A DNA stretch of 64,000 bases, from assembly GCF_000019725.1 (NCBI RefSeq), contig NC_010505.1, positions 806,001 to 870,000 of the forward strand. Reading direction: 5' to 3'. The DNA is from Methylobacterium radiotolerans JCM 2831 (GTDB lineage: Bacteria; Pseudomonadota; Alphaproteobacteria; Rhizobiales; Beijerinckiaceae). This document shows positions 7,525 to 15,822 of this stretch, piece after piece. A program made the position numbers and the translations under genes. The notes beneath the pieces are model-generated. The model ran no database searches and was not told where the DNA came from. It worked only from the letters and a program-made list of their open reading frames with translations. Each line of letters starts with the position of its first letter. The stretch's first letter is position 1.

Positions 7525-8897
7525 TGGGCCGCATCGGGCTCCTCGGGCGCATCATGCTGCTCCTGCTGGGCGCCCTCTCACTCCTCGTCCTCGCTACGGT
7601 GGCCCTGGATCACTGGCAGCGCCGGGAGGAGCGGTGGCCCACCGGCTCGCGCTTCCCGCGGGTCGATCAGGCCGCCGGCATCATGACGCTGCTGCGCGAC
7701 GCGGATCCCGCCCAGAGACCGGCCATCCTGAGGGCGGTGAGCGGCGAGGTGCTGCGGGCGGAGATCGTCGACGCGTCGCCCGAGACGACCGACCTGATCC
7801 GCGAGCCCCACCTCGAAGCCCGGCTTCGCCGAATGACGGCGGAGCCGGCCGACCGCGTCCAGGCCTACACCGACGCCGCCCTGCTGCGCCGCGGCGTCGA
7901 TCCGGCCAACATCGACCCAGCGGAGCGCACCGGACCGGTCGGGCGCCTCGCGCTGGCGACCTACCGGCTGCCCGACGGCCGGTACGCGGTGATCACCGCG
8001 GCCCAGCACCATCGCTCGTTCATGCCGTGGCTGTTCGGCCAGCCGCTGAGCCTCTGGGTGGCGGTGCTGGGCGCCGCGGCGGCGGGACTCGTCCTGGTCG
8101 GCACGCGCCACGAACTCGCGCCGCTGCGGCGCCTGACCGACGCGGTCACCCGGTTCGACGGCCGCGCCCCGGAGCGGGTGAGCGCGCCCCGGGGCGCGCC
8201 GGAGATCCGGCGCCTCGCCCAGGCGGTGCAGGGCATGCAGGAGCGGATCGCGGGCCTCATGGCCGAGCGCTCGCTGCTGATCGGCGCCATCTCGCACGAC
8301 CTCAAGACCTACCTGACCCGGCTGCGCCTGCGCGCGGAGGCGGTGGCGGAGCCGACGCTCCGGGACAAGCTGGTGGCGGATCTCGACGCCATGACCGAGC
8401 TGATCGACGCGTCGCTGGGATTCGCCCGCGGCACCGCGGTCGAGGCGACGCGGGCGCCTGTGGACCTCGCCGATCTCGTCGCCGTCGAGGTGGCCGAGCA
8501 CGCCGCGCAGGGCGCCACGATCAGCCTGACCGGCGAGGAGGTGCGGGACGCCACGGTGGCCGGCGACGCGGTCGCCCTGCGCCGGGTCGTCGCCAACCTG
8601 ATCGGGAACGCCGTCAAGTTCGGGCGCTCCTCGGTGGCGGTGGCGGTGAGCCGGACCGGGACGGTCTGCCGGATCGTGGTCGAGGATGACGGGCCGGGCA
8701 TTCCCGAGGCCGAGCGGACGGCGGTGTTCAGCCCGTACTACCGGGTCGAGCGCTCGCGCAGCCGGCAGACCGGCGGGACCGGCCTCGGCCTCGCCATCAG
8801 CCGGCAGATCGCCGAGGCCCACGGCGGCACGGTGGTGGCGGAGGCCGGTGCGGAAGGCGGCGCGCGGCTCGTCGTGACCCTGCCGAGCCTGTCCTGA
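7524..8897 (+). CDS. Sensor histidine kinase
   Basis: A 457-residue membrane kinase paired with the preceding regulator. It has a first membrane helix (about residues 5-28), a periplasmic sensor region of about 140 residues with no recognised domain, and a second helix near 175-195 (LWVAVLGAAAAGLVLVG). A HAMP linker, a dimerisation helix with the phospho-acceptor His (GAISHDLKTYLTRLRLRAE) and the ATP-binding domain follow (N box LIGNAVKFG, G1 VEDDGPGIP, G2 GTGLGLAIS). The SHDLKT form resembles EnvZ/OmpB-type kinases. The start could equally be the GTG 3 nt upstream. The operator-like repeat follows 31 bp after the stop. Confidence 0.95.
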   Translation: MGRIGLLGRIMLLLLGALSLLVLATVALDHWQRREERWPTGSRFPRVDQAAGIMTLLRDADPAQRPAILRAVSGEVLRAEIVDASPETTDLIREPHLEARLRRMTAEPADRVQAYTDAALLRRGVDPANIDPAERTGPVGRLALATYRLPDGRYAVITAAQHHRSFMPWLFGQPLSLWVAVLGAAAAGLVLVGTRHELAPLRRLTDAVTRFDGRAPERVSAPRGAPEIRRLAQAVQGMQERIAGLMAERSLLIGAISHDLKTYLTRLRLRAEAVAEPTLRDKLVADLDAMTELIDASLGFARGTAVEATRAPVDLADLVAVEVAEHAAQGATISLTGEEVRDATVAGDAVALRRVVANLIGNAVKFGRSSVAVAVSRTGTVCRIVVEDDGPGIPEAERTAVFSPYYRVERSRSRQTGGTGLGLAISRQIAEAHGGTVVAEAGAEGGARLVVTLPSLS

Positions 8898-8927
8898 ACG
8901 CGGGCGGCAACGAGCAGGCAACCGGCC

Positions 8928-8943
8928 GTTACACATCGTTACA
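8928..8943 (-). promoter_or_regulatory. Direct-repeat operator GTTACA-N4-GTTACA
   Basis: Two identical GTTACA hexamers start 10 bp apart (GTTACACATC GTTACA). They are the reverse complement of the TGTAAC element upstream of the response regulator. The site is about 136 bp upstream of the secreted miniprotein gene at 9079, so the flanking two-component system plausibly controls the two secreted genes. This is inference from repeat identity and spacing. Confidence 0.55.
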
Positions 8944-9078
8944 GGACGGCGCGGCCCGGTCACATCCGGGAAGCGCGCGCGGACGAACCTTCGCTCACAC
9001 GCCGCGGCGGATCCTCCGCCCCGGCGGCGGCGGTCGGCTCAAGGCCGGACTGCCCGATCGAGCGGAAGGAGATCATCG

Positions 9079-9342
9079 ATGTTGAAGGTTCTCGTCCCGG
9101 CCGCGCTCCTCGTCGGCCTCGCGGTCCCCGCCTCGGCGCTGCCGCTGGTTCAGGACGCGGTCTCCGACGGGGCCGACGGCGCCCGGATCATCCAGGTCTA
9201 CGGCGGCTGCGGTCCCTACGGGCATCGCGGCCCCTACGGCGGCTGCCGCACCGGCGGCCAGTGGGGCGGCTACGTTCGCGGCCGCTCGTGCCCGGCGGGC
9301 TTCCACATCGGCCCCTATGGGCGCCGTTGCTGGCCGAACTGA
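9079..9342 (+). CDS. Secreted GCG/CRPN-type cysteine miniprotein
   Basis: An 87-residue exported protein with signal peptide MLKVLVPAALLVGLAVPASA, then a Gly/Tyr/Arg-rich mature part. It carries the pattern GGCGPYGHRGPYGGCR and ends SCPAGFHIGPYGRRCWPN, a close variant of the GCG...CRPN signature that I recall from small secreted proteins in Methylobacterium and relatives. Four cysteines suggest two disulfides. The SD AAGGAGA lies 7 nt before ATG. Together with the next gene it sits directly after the two-component system and its GTTACA operator. Function unknown. A surface or envelope-stress role is only a guess. Confidence 0.8.
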   Translation: MLKVLVPAALLVGLAVPASALPLVQDAVSDGADGARIIQVYGGCGPYGHRGPYGGCRTGGQWGGYVRGRSCPAGFHIGPYGRRCWPN

Positions 9343-9408
9343 GCCGCCCCCCATTCCTCGCCCGGCCCCGCGGCCGGACTCCCGTCGAGACTTCGCTGGA
9401 GTTGAGTC

Positions 9409-9729
9409 ATGATCCGCACCCTCGTCATGCCCGTGGCGCTCGCCGCTGGGGTTCTAATGGCCGGTTCGAGCGCCGAGGCGCGCGACGGCTGCGGTCCCGG
9501 CTTTCACCGCAACCTCTACGGCTGGTGCCGCCCGAATCTCGGTTATCGGCCGTTCGTCTACGTCCCGGTCTATCCGCGGGTCGGCTATCGGTGGCACTAC
9601 GGCTACCGCTACCCTTGGCACCGGCGGTTCGCGTGGGGCGGCTATCGCTGGGGCGGGTTCCGCCATGCCGGCTGGCATGGGGGATGGCACGGCGGCTGGC
9701 ATCATGGCGGCTGGCGCCATCGCTGGTGA
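9409..9729 (+). CDS. Secreted GCG/CRPN protein with Gly-His-Trp-rich tail
   Basis: A 106-residue exported protein. The signal peptide ends near SSAEA and is followed at once by the full signature DGCGPGFHRNLYGWCRPN. The tail is extremely rich in Tyr, Trp, His, Gly and Arg, with an imperfect repeat of the type HGGWHGGWHHGGW at the C-terminus. Such a tail could bind metals (His) or cell-surface polymers, but this is not demonstrated. GGAG lies 8 nt before the ATG. It is 66 bp after the related miniprotein, so the two are probably co-transcribed and arose by duplication of the cysteine module. Confidence 0.82.
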   Translation: MIRTLVMPVALAAGVLMAGSSAEARDGCGPGFHRNLYGWCRPNLGYRPFVYVPVYPRVGYRWHYGYRYPWHRRFAWGGYRWGGFRHAGWHGGWHGGWHHGGWRHRW

Positions 9730-9759
9730 ACCGGTGCCGGATCCGGCCGCGCCCGTCCC

Positions 9760-10746
9760 CTATGGCAGGACGAGCCCCGACGCCGCGTAGGTCAGGGCCG
9801 CGACCAGGGCCGCGGCCGGCATCGTGATCACCCAGGCGATCACGATGCCCTGCGCGACGTTCCAGCGGACCGCCGAGACCCGCCGCGCCGCGCCGACGCC
9901 GACGATGGCGCCCGTGATCGTGTGGGTGGTCGAGACCGGGATGCCGAAGGCGGTCGCGGCGAACAGCGTCGCGGCGCCGCCGGTCTCGGCGCAGAAGCCC
10001 TGCATGGGCGACAGCCGCGTGATCTTCGAGCCCATCGTGTGGACGATGCGCCAGCCGCCCAGAAGGGTGCCGAGGGCCATGGCGGTCTGGCAGGACAGCA
10101 CCACCCAGAGCGGCACGTGGAAGGCCCCGCTCTCGCCGTGAGCGTAGAGCAGGGCCGCGATGATGCCCATGGTCTTCTGGGCGTCGTTGCCGCCGTGGCC
10201 GAGCGAGTAGAGCGAGGCCGAGACGAATTGCAGGCCCCGGAACAGGCGGTCGACGGCGTGCGGCGTCGCGCGGACGAAGATCCACGAGACGGCCAGCATC
10301 AGCAGCAGCCCCAGGGCGAAGCCGAGGGCCGGCGAGAGGACGATGGCGGCGCTGGTGGCGATGACGCCGGGCCAGACGATCACGCCGACTCCCGCCTTGG
10401 CGATGCCGGCGCCCAGCAGGCCGCCGATCAGGGCGTGGGAGCTGGAGGACGGGATCCCGGCGTACCACGTGACGAGGTTCCACGTGATGGCGCCGCCGAG
10501 GGCGCCCATGATGACCCGGTCGTCCACCGTGGCGACGTCGATGATGCCCGAGCCCACCGTGCCGGCGACGTGCAGGCCGAAGACCAGGAAGGCGACGAAG
10601 TTGAAGAACGCCGCCCAGAACACGGCGTAGCGGGGCGCCAGCACCCGCGTCGACACGATGGTGGCGATGGAGTTGGCGGCGTCGTGCAGCCCGTTCAGGA
10701 AGTCGAAGACCAGGGCGAGGACGATGAGGACGACGAGGAGCGTCAC
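9760..10746 (-). CDS. PiT-family inorganic phosphate transporter
   Basis: A 328-residue multi-pass membrane protein with the duplicated PiT signature: FLNGLHDAANSIATIVSTR near the N-terminus and SLGHGGNDAQKTMGIIAALL in the second half. GIPVSTTHTITGAIVGVGA near the C-terminus is also typical. PiT proteins take up phosphate (or metal-phosphate) with a cation gradient across the inner membrane. It lies 15 bp downstream of the DUF47 gene on the same strand, a standard pairing. No Pho box was recognised upstream of the pair. Confidence 0.93.
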   Translation of the reverse strand: MTLLVVLIVLALVFDFLNGLHDAANSIATIVSTRVLAPRYAVFWAAFFNFVAFLVFGLHVAGTVGSGIIDVATVDDRVIMGALGGAITWNLVTWYAGIPSSSSHALIGGLLGAGIAKAGVGVIVWPGVIATSAAIVLSPALGFALGLLLMLAVSWIFVRATPHAVDRLFRGLQFVSASLYSLGHGGNDAQKTMGIIAALLYAHGESGAFHVPLWVVLSCQTAMALGTLLGGWRIVHTMGSKITRLSPMQGFCAETGGAATLFAATAFGIPVSTTHTITGAIVGVGAARRVSAVRWNVAQGIVIAWVITMPAAALVAALTYAASGLVLP

Positions 10747-10761
10747 GCGGCGACCTGCGGC

Positions 10762-11403
10762 TCAGACATGTTCGACGACGATGCTGCTGATCTGGTTCGC
10801 CACGTCCTCGAACCGGTCCATGACCTTCTCCAGATGGCCGTACAGTTCGGACCCGACGAGGAAGGCCATGGGGTCCCGCCCCGAGGCCTTGAACAGGGCC
10901 TTCAGGCCGTCATTGTGCAGGTCGTCGGCCCGCCCCTCCAGCTCGATGACGCGCTCGGTCAGGCTGTTCAGCGCGGCGGCGTTCTCGCCGAGGGCCCGCA
11001 GCTTCGGCAGCGCCTCGGCGGTGACCTGTGCGGCTTCCTGGATGACCGCGCCCATCTCACGCATCGCCGGCTCGAAGGTGCTGACCTCGAAGAGCTGGAC
11101 CGCCTTGGCGGTCTTGAGCATCTGGTCGATGGCGTCGTCGAGGGAGCCGACCAGGGCCTGGATGTCGCCGCGGTCGAACGGCGTGATGAAGGTCCGGCGG
11201 ACCGCCAGCAGCGCCTCCCGGGTGATCTCATCCGCCGCGTCCTCGTGGGCCGCGATCGCCGCGTAGGCCGCCGGCACGGCCTGAGTCCCGTCGAGAAGGG
11301 AACGCAGCGCGGCCGCGCCATCCTCGAGCGTTCGCGCGTGGCGCTCGAAGAGGTCGAAGAACCGGTCCTCCCGCGGCATCAGGGCGCGAAACCAAGCCAG
11401 CAT
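10762..11403 (-). CDS. DUF47 family (PhoU-like) phosphate transport regulator
   Basis: A 213-residue all-alpha protein of the DUF47/YkaA family, whose members resemble PhoU and are usually encoded next to PiT transporters. The start is ATG 11403 (MLAWFRALMPREDRFFDLFE), which is the family N-terminus. The conserved helical bundle features ITREALLAVRRTFITPFDRGD and ELYGHLEKVMDRFEDVANQI with PhoU-like acidic metal ligands (E/DxxxD patterns). It probably modulates transporter activity in the cytoplasm. The next gene on the strand is the PiT permease, 15 bp away. Confidence 0.92.
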   Translation of the reverse strand: MLAWFRALMPREDRFFDLFERHARTLEDGAAALRSLLDGTQAVPAAYAAIAAHEDAADEITREALLAVRRTFITPFDRGDIQALVGSLDDAIDQMLKTAKAVQLFEVSTFEPAMREMGAVIQEAAQVTAEALPKLRALGENAAALNSLTERVIELEGRADDLHNDGLKALFKASGRDPMAFLVGSELYGHLEKVMDRFEDVANQISSIVVEHV

Positions 11404-11434
11404 GTCGTGTCCGGATCGAGAGGTCGGCGCGTCG

Positions 11435-11456
11435 GCCGGGTGCGACAACACCCGGC
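11435..11456 (-). terminator. Hairpin between small gene and DUF47 gene
   Basis: A perfect 8-bp inverted repeat GCCGGGTG / CACCCGGC with a 6-nt loop, 86 nt downstream of the leftward gene ending at 11542 and 31 nt upstream of the DUF47 start. No T-tract follows. It is either a terminator of the upstream gene or an operator/leader element of the phosphate pair. Confidence 0.35.
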
Positions 11457-11541
11457 AGGCACAACGGGCGAAAGCGCCGACCCGATCCGGAAGCCGGCAA
11501 ACAATCCGTCGGGAGCATCGCCGGCCGGCGGCCGGCCCCGC

Positions 11542-11799
11542 TCAGCGGGCCGGGCTGGCGGCGGCGTGAAGCCAGCCGAAATCGACCGGGTAGCCGAGCC
11601 CGTGCAGCATCTTCACCCGCTTCCACGAGGCCGACCGCGCCGAGGCCGCGTCCTGACCGGCGTCGATCTCGGCGCTCTCCATCTCCTGCAGCTCGCGGGT
11701 CAGCGCCTCGCGCAGGCCTGTGGCCTTCATGTTGCCGAGCGCGGCGGTGAACGCCTGCTCGGCGATCCGAACCTGATCACAAATCTGACGCACGCTCAT
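11542..11799 (-). CDS. 85-residue protein of unknown function
   Basis: Not recognised. From ATG 11799 it reads MSVRQICDQVRIAEQAFTAA, a predicted all-helical, soluble small protein with an acidic middle (ELQEMESAEIDAGQDAA) and a C-terminus VKMLHGLGYPVDFGWLHAAA. GGAGGG lies about 11 nt before the start. The open frame extends 21 codons upstream, but that segment lacks a ribosome site. It stands alone between the DUF47 gene and another small leftward gene. Confidence 0.65.
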   Translation of the reverse strand: MSVRQICDQVRIAEQAFTAALGNMKATGLREALTRELQEMESAEIDAGQDAASARSASWKRVKMLHGLGYPVDFGWLHAAASPAR

Positions 11800-11905
11800 C
11801 AGTACCGATCCCTCCAGCCCGGCGTGAACACTGCATTTCCGCAGTCGATCGGAGGCTATCACGCGGGCCGTCGGCGGGAGATGTACGTCTTTGGTGCAGC
11901 GCCCG

Positions 11906-12118
11906 TCACCGCAGGGGGAGCAGGCGGAGGCGCCGCGTTGTCCGCGGCGGGCGCGCCCAGCGCCGCTTGCGCCCGAAGGTCCGGCGGGAATCGGAGAGGC
12001 GCGCGTCCACGTCCATCTTGCGACCCAACCGCGGCTGGACGCTGGCGCCGATCGCCACCAGCGCGGCTGACCCGATCAGCGCGACGAGTACCGCGCCCCA
12101 GAACACACTCTCGAACAT
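11906..12118 (-). CDS. Small single-pass membrane protein
   Basis: A 70-residue product from ATG 12118 (GGGAG 6 nt upstream). An N-terminal hydrophobic helix (FESVFWGAVLVALIGSAALVAI) is followed by a strongly basic cytoplasmic tail (RKMDVDARLSDSRRTFGRKR and an Arg-rich end). The topology fits an inner-membrane miniprotein with an N-out or N-in anchor. No family was recognised. The tail is Arg-rich as random frames in this GC range can be, so confidence is moderate. Confidence 0.5.
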   Translation of the reverse strand: MFESVFWGAVLVALIGSAALVAIGASVQPRLGRKMDVDARLSDSRRTFGRKRRWARPPRTTRRLRLLPLR

Positions 12119-12286
12119 CAGGCACTCCCGGACCGGAGCCCCGCCGCGGACCACTCGGGGACGCGCACGATCGTGGAGGAAGCTAGAACATTCCCGGCAC
12201 TGCAATCAACGCTCTGTATCGAGCGGTATTCAACTGTCGACAACTGATTGCGTCACCTCGACCGCCCAGGGTCGACGCGGGCGCCG

Positions 12287-12320
12287 TGTCCTTGCGCAGG
12301 ATCTGTCCTTGCGCGGGATC
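12287..12320. repeat. 17-bp tandem duplication
   Basis: TGTCCTTGCGCAGGATC and TGTCCTTGCGCGGGATC are directly adjacent, differing at one base. They lie in the intergenic region 57 bp upstream of the small gene at 12377. Possibly replication slippage, or a duplicated binding site. Confidence 0.6.
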
Positions 12321-12376
12321 AATGCGCGCGCCGCCCAGGTCTCCGACGATCCCCGCGCCAGACCGGAGCCCGAACC

Positions 12377-12589
12377 ATGCGCCTCTATCGCGTCACCTTC
12401 TACAAGACCGTCGCGGACGATACTGGCCACGAGCACCGGGTGCGGCAGCGCTCGATCCTGGTCCGGGCGTCGTCGGAGGTGTCGGCCGTCTGGCAGGCCA
12501 AGGCGCTTCTCTGCGCCGACGCCCGGGTGGTCGACTGGCGCCTGCGCGCCGACAGCTGCGAGGTCGCGGCCCTGCCGGTCGCCGCGTAG
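12377..12589 (+). CDS. 70-residue protein of unknown function
   Basis: Unrecognised small soluble protein starting MRLYRVTFYKTVADDTGHEH. The alternating pattern VTFYKTV ... RSILVRASSEVSAVWQAKAL ... VVDWRLRADSCEVAALPV suggests a compact alpha/beta fold of the kind seen in small DUF proteins. No signal or membrane segment is present. The ATG at 12377 has no strong SD, but the protein composition (balanced charge, few Arg/Pro runs) is unlike random high-GC frames. It is isolated. Confidence 0.65.
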   Translation: MRLYRVTFYKTVADDTGHEHRVRQRSILVRASSEVSAVWQAKALLCADARVVDWRLRADSCEVAALPVAA

Positions 12590-13011
12590 GCCCGCCGGAG
12601 CGGCCCCGCGGGCGAGAAGATCGATCCGGCAGACAGGCATCTCCGGCCCGGACGACCGGGACAATCCGGCGGATCCGGCGCCCGGGCTCCGCGACGCGGC
12701 CCCGGGATGACGGGGTGCTGCCTCCGCTCGGCCTCGAGACATAGACCGCACCCCGACCGCAGCGTCGCCCGGTGCGGCACCGCACGCCGCGGAACCGAGC
12801 CCGTCCTGCTGTGGCCCCATTCCGCTGCGACAGCGCCCGGATCGGCGTGGCGATCGCCAGCGTCCGCTCCCGGTGCCTCGCGGTGGCGGCGACGATCCCG
12901 ACGCCGCGCCCAGCGCCGTCGTCGCGGGCCGGCCCGATCGGGGCGGGTTTTACGAAGCGTTCATCCTCCGGGTGTCCGATCCGGGTTGTCAGAGGCGGGA
13001 AAGCGGAAGCG
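12590..13011. other. Stretch with no supported gene
   Basis: About 420 bp between two small rightward genes. Open frames on both strands are Arg/Pro-rich with no ribosome sites. Nothing recognisable was seen. Confidence 0.5.
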
Positions 13012-13209
13012 ATGCCGAGCGAGACGAACCGAGTGACTCAGGATGCCCCGGCGCAGGAGCCGATCCTGGAGCTGTGGCGCATCCTCGCCCTCGCGCTGAT
13101 CGTCGCGGCCGGCATGCTGTTCGTCCATCTCGTCGTCCCCGCCGAGGCAGACGCGGCCGCGGCCCCGGTCGCGACGGCGCAGACCGCGGGTGAGCACACC
13201 ACTCGGTAG
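13012..13209 (+). CDS. Small membrane-anchored protein
   Basis: A 65-residue product MPSETNRVTQDAPAQEPILE followed by one hydrophobic helix (LWRILALALIVAAGMLFVHLVV) and an Ala-rich tail. The start ATG 13012 is preceded by AAGCGGAAG. Single-pass topology with a short polar N-terminus. No family was recognised. It lies alone between unrelated genes. Confidence 0.6.
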   Translation: MPSETNRVTQDAPAQEPILELWRILALALIVAAGMLFVHLVVPAEADAAAAPVATAQTAGEHTTR

Positions 13210-13361
13210 GCAGCGCCCTCTCGGAGGACGCCCTACGCGGCACCCGAGCGACCTGTCCGGCCGAAGCGGCGCAGCGAGAGACCTGCCGGGCTGAGCCGGT
13301 CACGCCCCGATCGAGTCCTGATCGATCGAGTTCCTGGCAGGACGCGAGGCGCCGCGGCGCC

Positions 13362-14237
13362 TCACTGCATCGGCAGCGGGACCGCCTCGACGGCGACGTC
13401 GCCGATGCCCCGGTCGGCGAGGGCCGCGCGCAGGGCATCGGTCAGGCAGGTGCCGGCCGTGAAGGCGCCGAGCGCCGAGCCGTGCCGGTCCGCCTCGCGG
13501 GGGCGGGGGCCGATCAGCTGCACCACGCGCCGGGCAATGGCGGGCGCCGGGTCGATCCAGGTGACCGGCCAGGGCGCCACCGCCTGGAGGCGCGGTAGCA
13601 GCAGCGGGTAATGGGTGCAGGCGAGGCAGACCACGTCGGTGCGCCGCCCGTCGGCCTCGGCGACGAAGCAGGGGGCGATCTCGGCGGCGAGGGCGGCGTC
13701 GTCCACCGGCGCGCCCGCGAGCTCGGCCTCCGCGAAGCCGGCGAGGTTCTGCGAGCCGACCAGCGTCACCGCGCAGGTGCCGGCATAGGTCGCGATCAGG
13801 TCGTGGGTATAGGAGCGCGCCACCGTGCCGGGCGTCGCCAGCAGCGTGACGAGCCGCGAGCGCGTCGCCTCGGCGGCCGGTTTGATCGGCGGCACGACCC
13901 CCACGAAGGGCGTGGTGAAGCGCTGGCGCAGAGCCGGGAGGACCAGCGTCGAGGCGGTGTTGCAGGCGATCACCACGAGGTCGGGCCGGTGGGTCGCGAC
14001 CAGCCGTTCCATCACGGTGAGGACGCGCGCGACGAGGGTCGCCTCCGAGAGCCGGCCGTACGGGAAGGCCGCGTCGTCGCCCACGTAGACGTAGCGTGCG
14101 TCCGGGCGGGCGCGGCGCACGGCGTCGAGAACGGTCAGGCCGCCGAGGCCGGAATCGAACACCAGGATGGTCGGCTCGGCGGCGCAGCGCAGCGCGGCGG
14201 CGGACAGGCTGGCTCCGGCCATCAGATCGATCCGCAT
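13362..14237 (-). CDS. murI: Glutamate racemase
   Basis: Interconverts L- and D-glutamate in the cytoplasm to supply D-Glu for peptidoglycan. The 291-residue protein has the family motifs ILVFDSGLGGLTVLDAV, the first catalytic Cys in VVIACNTASTLVLP, the second in VCLACTHYPLLLP, and YVGDDAAFPYGRLSE. Length is somewhat above the usual 260-280 because of a short N-terminal extension (about 20 residues before the first strand). ATG 14237 is used, with GAGGAG about 11 nt upstream. A shorter start at the internal ATG (14222) is possible. Monocistronic, convergent with the small membrane gene and divergent from egtB. Confidence 0.95.
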   Translation of the reverse strand: MRIDLMAGASLSAAALRCAAEPTILVFDSGLGGLTVLDAVRRARPDARYVYVGDDAAFPYGRLSEATLVARVLTVMERLVATHRPDLVVIACNTASTLVLPALRQRFTTPFVGVVPPIKPAAEATRSRLVTLLATPGTVARSYTHDLIATYAGTCAVTLVGSQNLAGFAEAELAGAPVDDAALAAEIAPCFVAEADGRRTDVVCLACTHYPLLLPRLQAVAPWPVTWIDPAPAIARRVVQLIGPRPREADRHGSALGAFTAGTCLTDALRAALADRGIGDVAVEAVPLPMQ

Positions 14238-14535
14238 GAGAACCCCGGACTCCTCGAAGAGCGTCCCAAAATCTCGGCAGCGAGGGTTAAGGCAGTCTCA
14301 CTGCGGCGAGAGAAAGACCCGTGATCCCCAACCCGTTCCGTTAACCGCCGCGCGGCCGCGGCGAAGAAGCCGGAGACGCGCAGGTGGCCGCCCGACCTCG
14401 ACGTCGAGCGAGCCCCCTGTCGCGGAAGAGCGCTGTCGCAGAGGTTGTCGGAGCACGGCCGGAACATATCTTCTGCGCGCCGGCCAAGGTCGAGAAGACG
14501 GTTCTCGGTCAGGCCTGAAACAAGGGACCATCGTC

Positions 14536-15804
14536 ATGGCAGCGACAGCCGCACTGCGCCCGGACGAGACACGCGACCCTGCGGCACCGGCCTTCCCGCC
14601 GCCGCCGGTCACCGCCCGGCCGATCGACCGGGCCGCCTGGATCGCCGCCTACCGGCAGGTCCGGAGCGAGACCGAGCGCCGCGCCGCGCCGCTCTCGCCG
14701 GAAGACCAGCAGGTCCAGTCGATGGCCGACGCCAGCCCGACCAAGTGGCACCGGGCGCACGTCACGTGGTTCTTCGAGCAGTTCCTGCTCCGGGAGCACC
14801 TGCCGGGCTACGCGATCTACGACGCGCGGCTGCACTATCTGTTCAATTCGTACTACGTGGCGGCGGGTCCCCGTCAGCCGCGCATCCAGCGCGGCATGAT
14901 CACCCGCCCGACCATGGCGGAGGTCGCCGCCTACCGGGCCCATATCGACCGCGCCGTCGAGGCCCTGCTGGGCCAGGCCTCCGAGCGCGCCCTGGAGGCG
15001 GTGCTGCCGATCCTGGAGATCGGCCTCTACCACGAGCAGCAGCACCAGGAGCTCCTTCTCACCGACATCCTGCACGCCTTCGCGCAGAACCCGCTCAACC
15101 CGGCCTACGACCCGGACTGGCGGTTCCCGAAGGCGGCGGCGCAGGACGGCCAGGTCACGCTCGACCGCGCGATCGCCTGGATCGGGCACGCGGGGGAGGG
15201 CTTCTCGTTCGACAACGAATCCCCGCGGCACGAGACGCTGATCCCGGCTGGCCGCCTCGACCGGGCGCTCGTGACGAACCGCCAGTGGCTCGCCTTCATG
15301 GAGGACGGCGGCTACGCCAAGCCGGAGCTGTGGCTCTCGGACGGCTGGTATGCCGGGCCGGCGGAGGGCTGGGAGGCTCCCGGCTACTGGCGCCGCGCCG
15401 GGGAGGGGTGGGCGACCATGACGCTGGGCGGCGAGCGCCCCGTGGACCTCGACGCGCCCGTCACCCACGTCAGCTACTACGAGGCCGACGCCTACGCCCG
15501 ATGGGCCGGCCGCTTCCTGCCGACCGAGTTCGAGTGGGAGGTCGCGGCCCGCGACGGCGGCCTGCCGGACGCCTTCGGCCTCGTCTGGCAATGGACCCGC
15601 AGCGCCTACGTCCCGTATCCGGGCTACCGGCCGCTCCCGGGCGCGCTCGGCGAGTACAACGGCAAGTTCATGGCCAACCAGTTCGTGCTGCGGGGCTCGT
15701 CGGTGGCGACTCCCGAGGGCCATGCCCGCCTGCCGTACCGCAACTTCTTCTATCCGCACCAGCGCTGGCAGTTCACGGGCCTGCGCCTCGCCGATGCCGC
15801 CTGA
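14536..15804 (+). CDS. egtB: Ergothioneine synthase EgtB (sulfoxide synthase)
   Basis: EgtB is a non-heme iron enzyme that joins a thiol donor to trimethylhistidine (hercynine) with O2, the key C-S bond step in ergothioneine synthesis. The 422-residue protein has an N-terminal DinB-like four-helix domain supplying the iron histidines (WHRAHVTWFFEQF and LYHEQQHQELLLTDI). A C-terminal formylglycine-synthase-like domain follows (DNESPRHETLIPAGRLDRAL, FLPTEFEWEVAARDG, VLRGSSVATPEGHARLPYRN). It is 18 bp upstream of egtD, forming the two-gene set common in proteobacteria. egtA, egtC and egtE are absent, so cysteine or another thiol may be the donor. Confidence 0.95.
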   Translation: MAATAALRPDETRDPAAPAFPPPPVTARPIDRAAWIAAYRQVRSETERRAAPLSPEDQQVQSMADASPTKWHRAHVTWFFEQFLLREHLPGYAIYDARLHYLFNSYYVAAGPRQPRIQRGMITRPTMAEVAAYRAHIDRAVEALLGQASERALEAVLPILEIGLYHEQQHQELLLTDILHAFAQNPLNPAYDPDWRFPKAAAQDGQVTLDRAIAWIGHAGEGFSFDNESPRHETLIPAGRLDRALVTNRQWLAFMEDGGYAKPELWLSDGWYAGPAEGWEAPGYWRRAGEGWATMTLGGERPVDLDAPVTHVSYYEADAYARWAGRFLPTEFEWEVAARDGGLPDAFGLVWQWTRSAYVPYPGYRPLPGALGEYNGKFMANQFVLRGSSVATPEGHARLPYRNFFYPHQRWQFTGLRLADAA

Positions 15805-15822
15805 CGCGCCCCGGAGCCGCCC

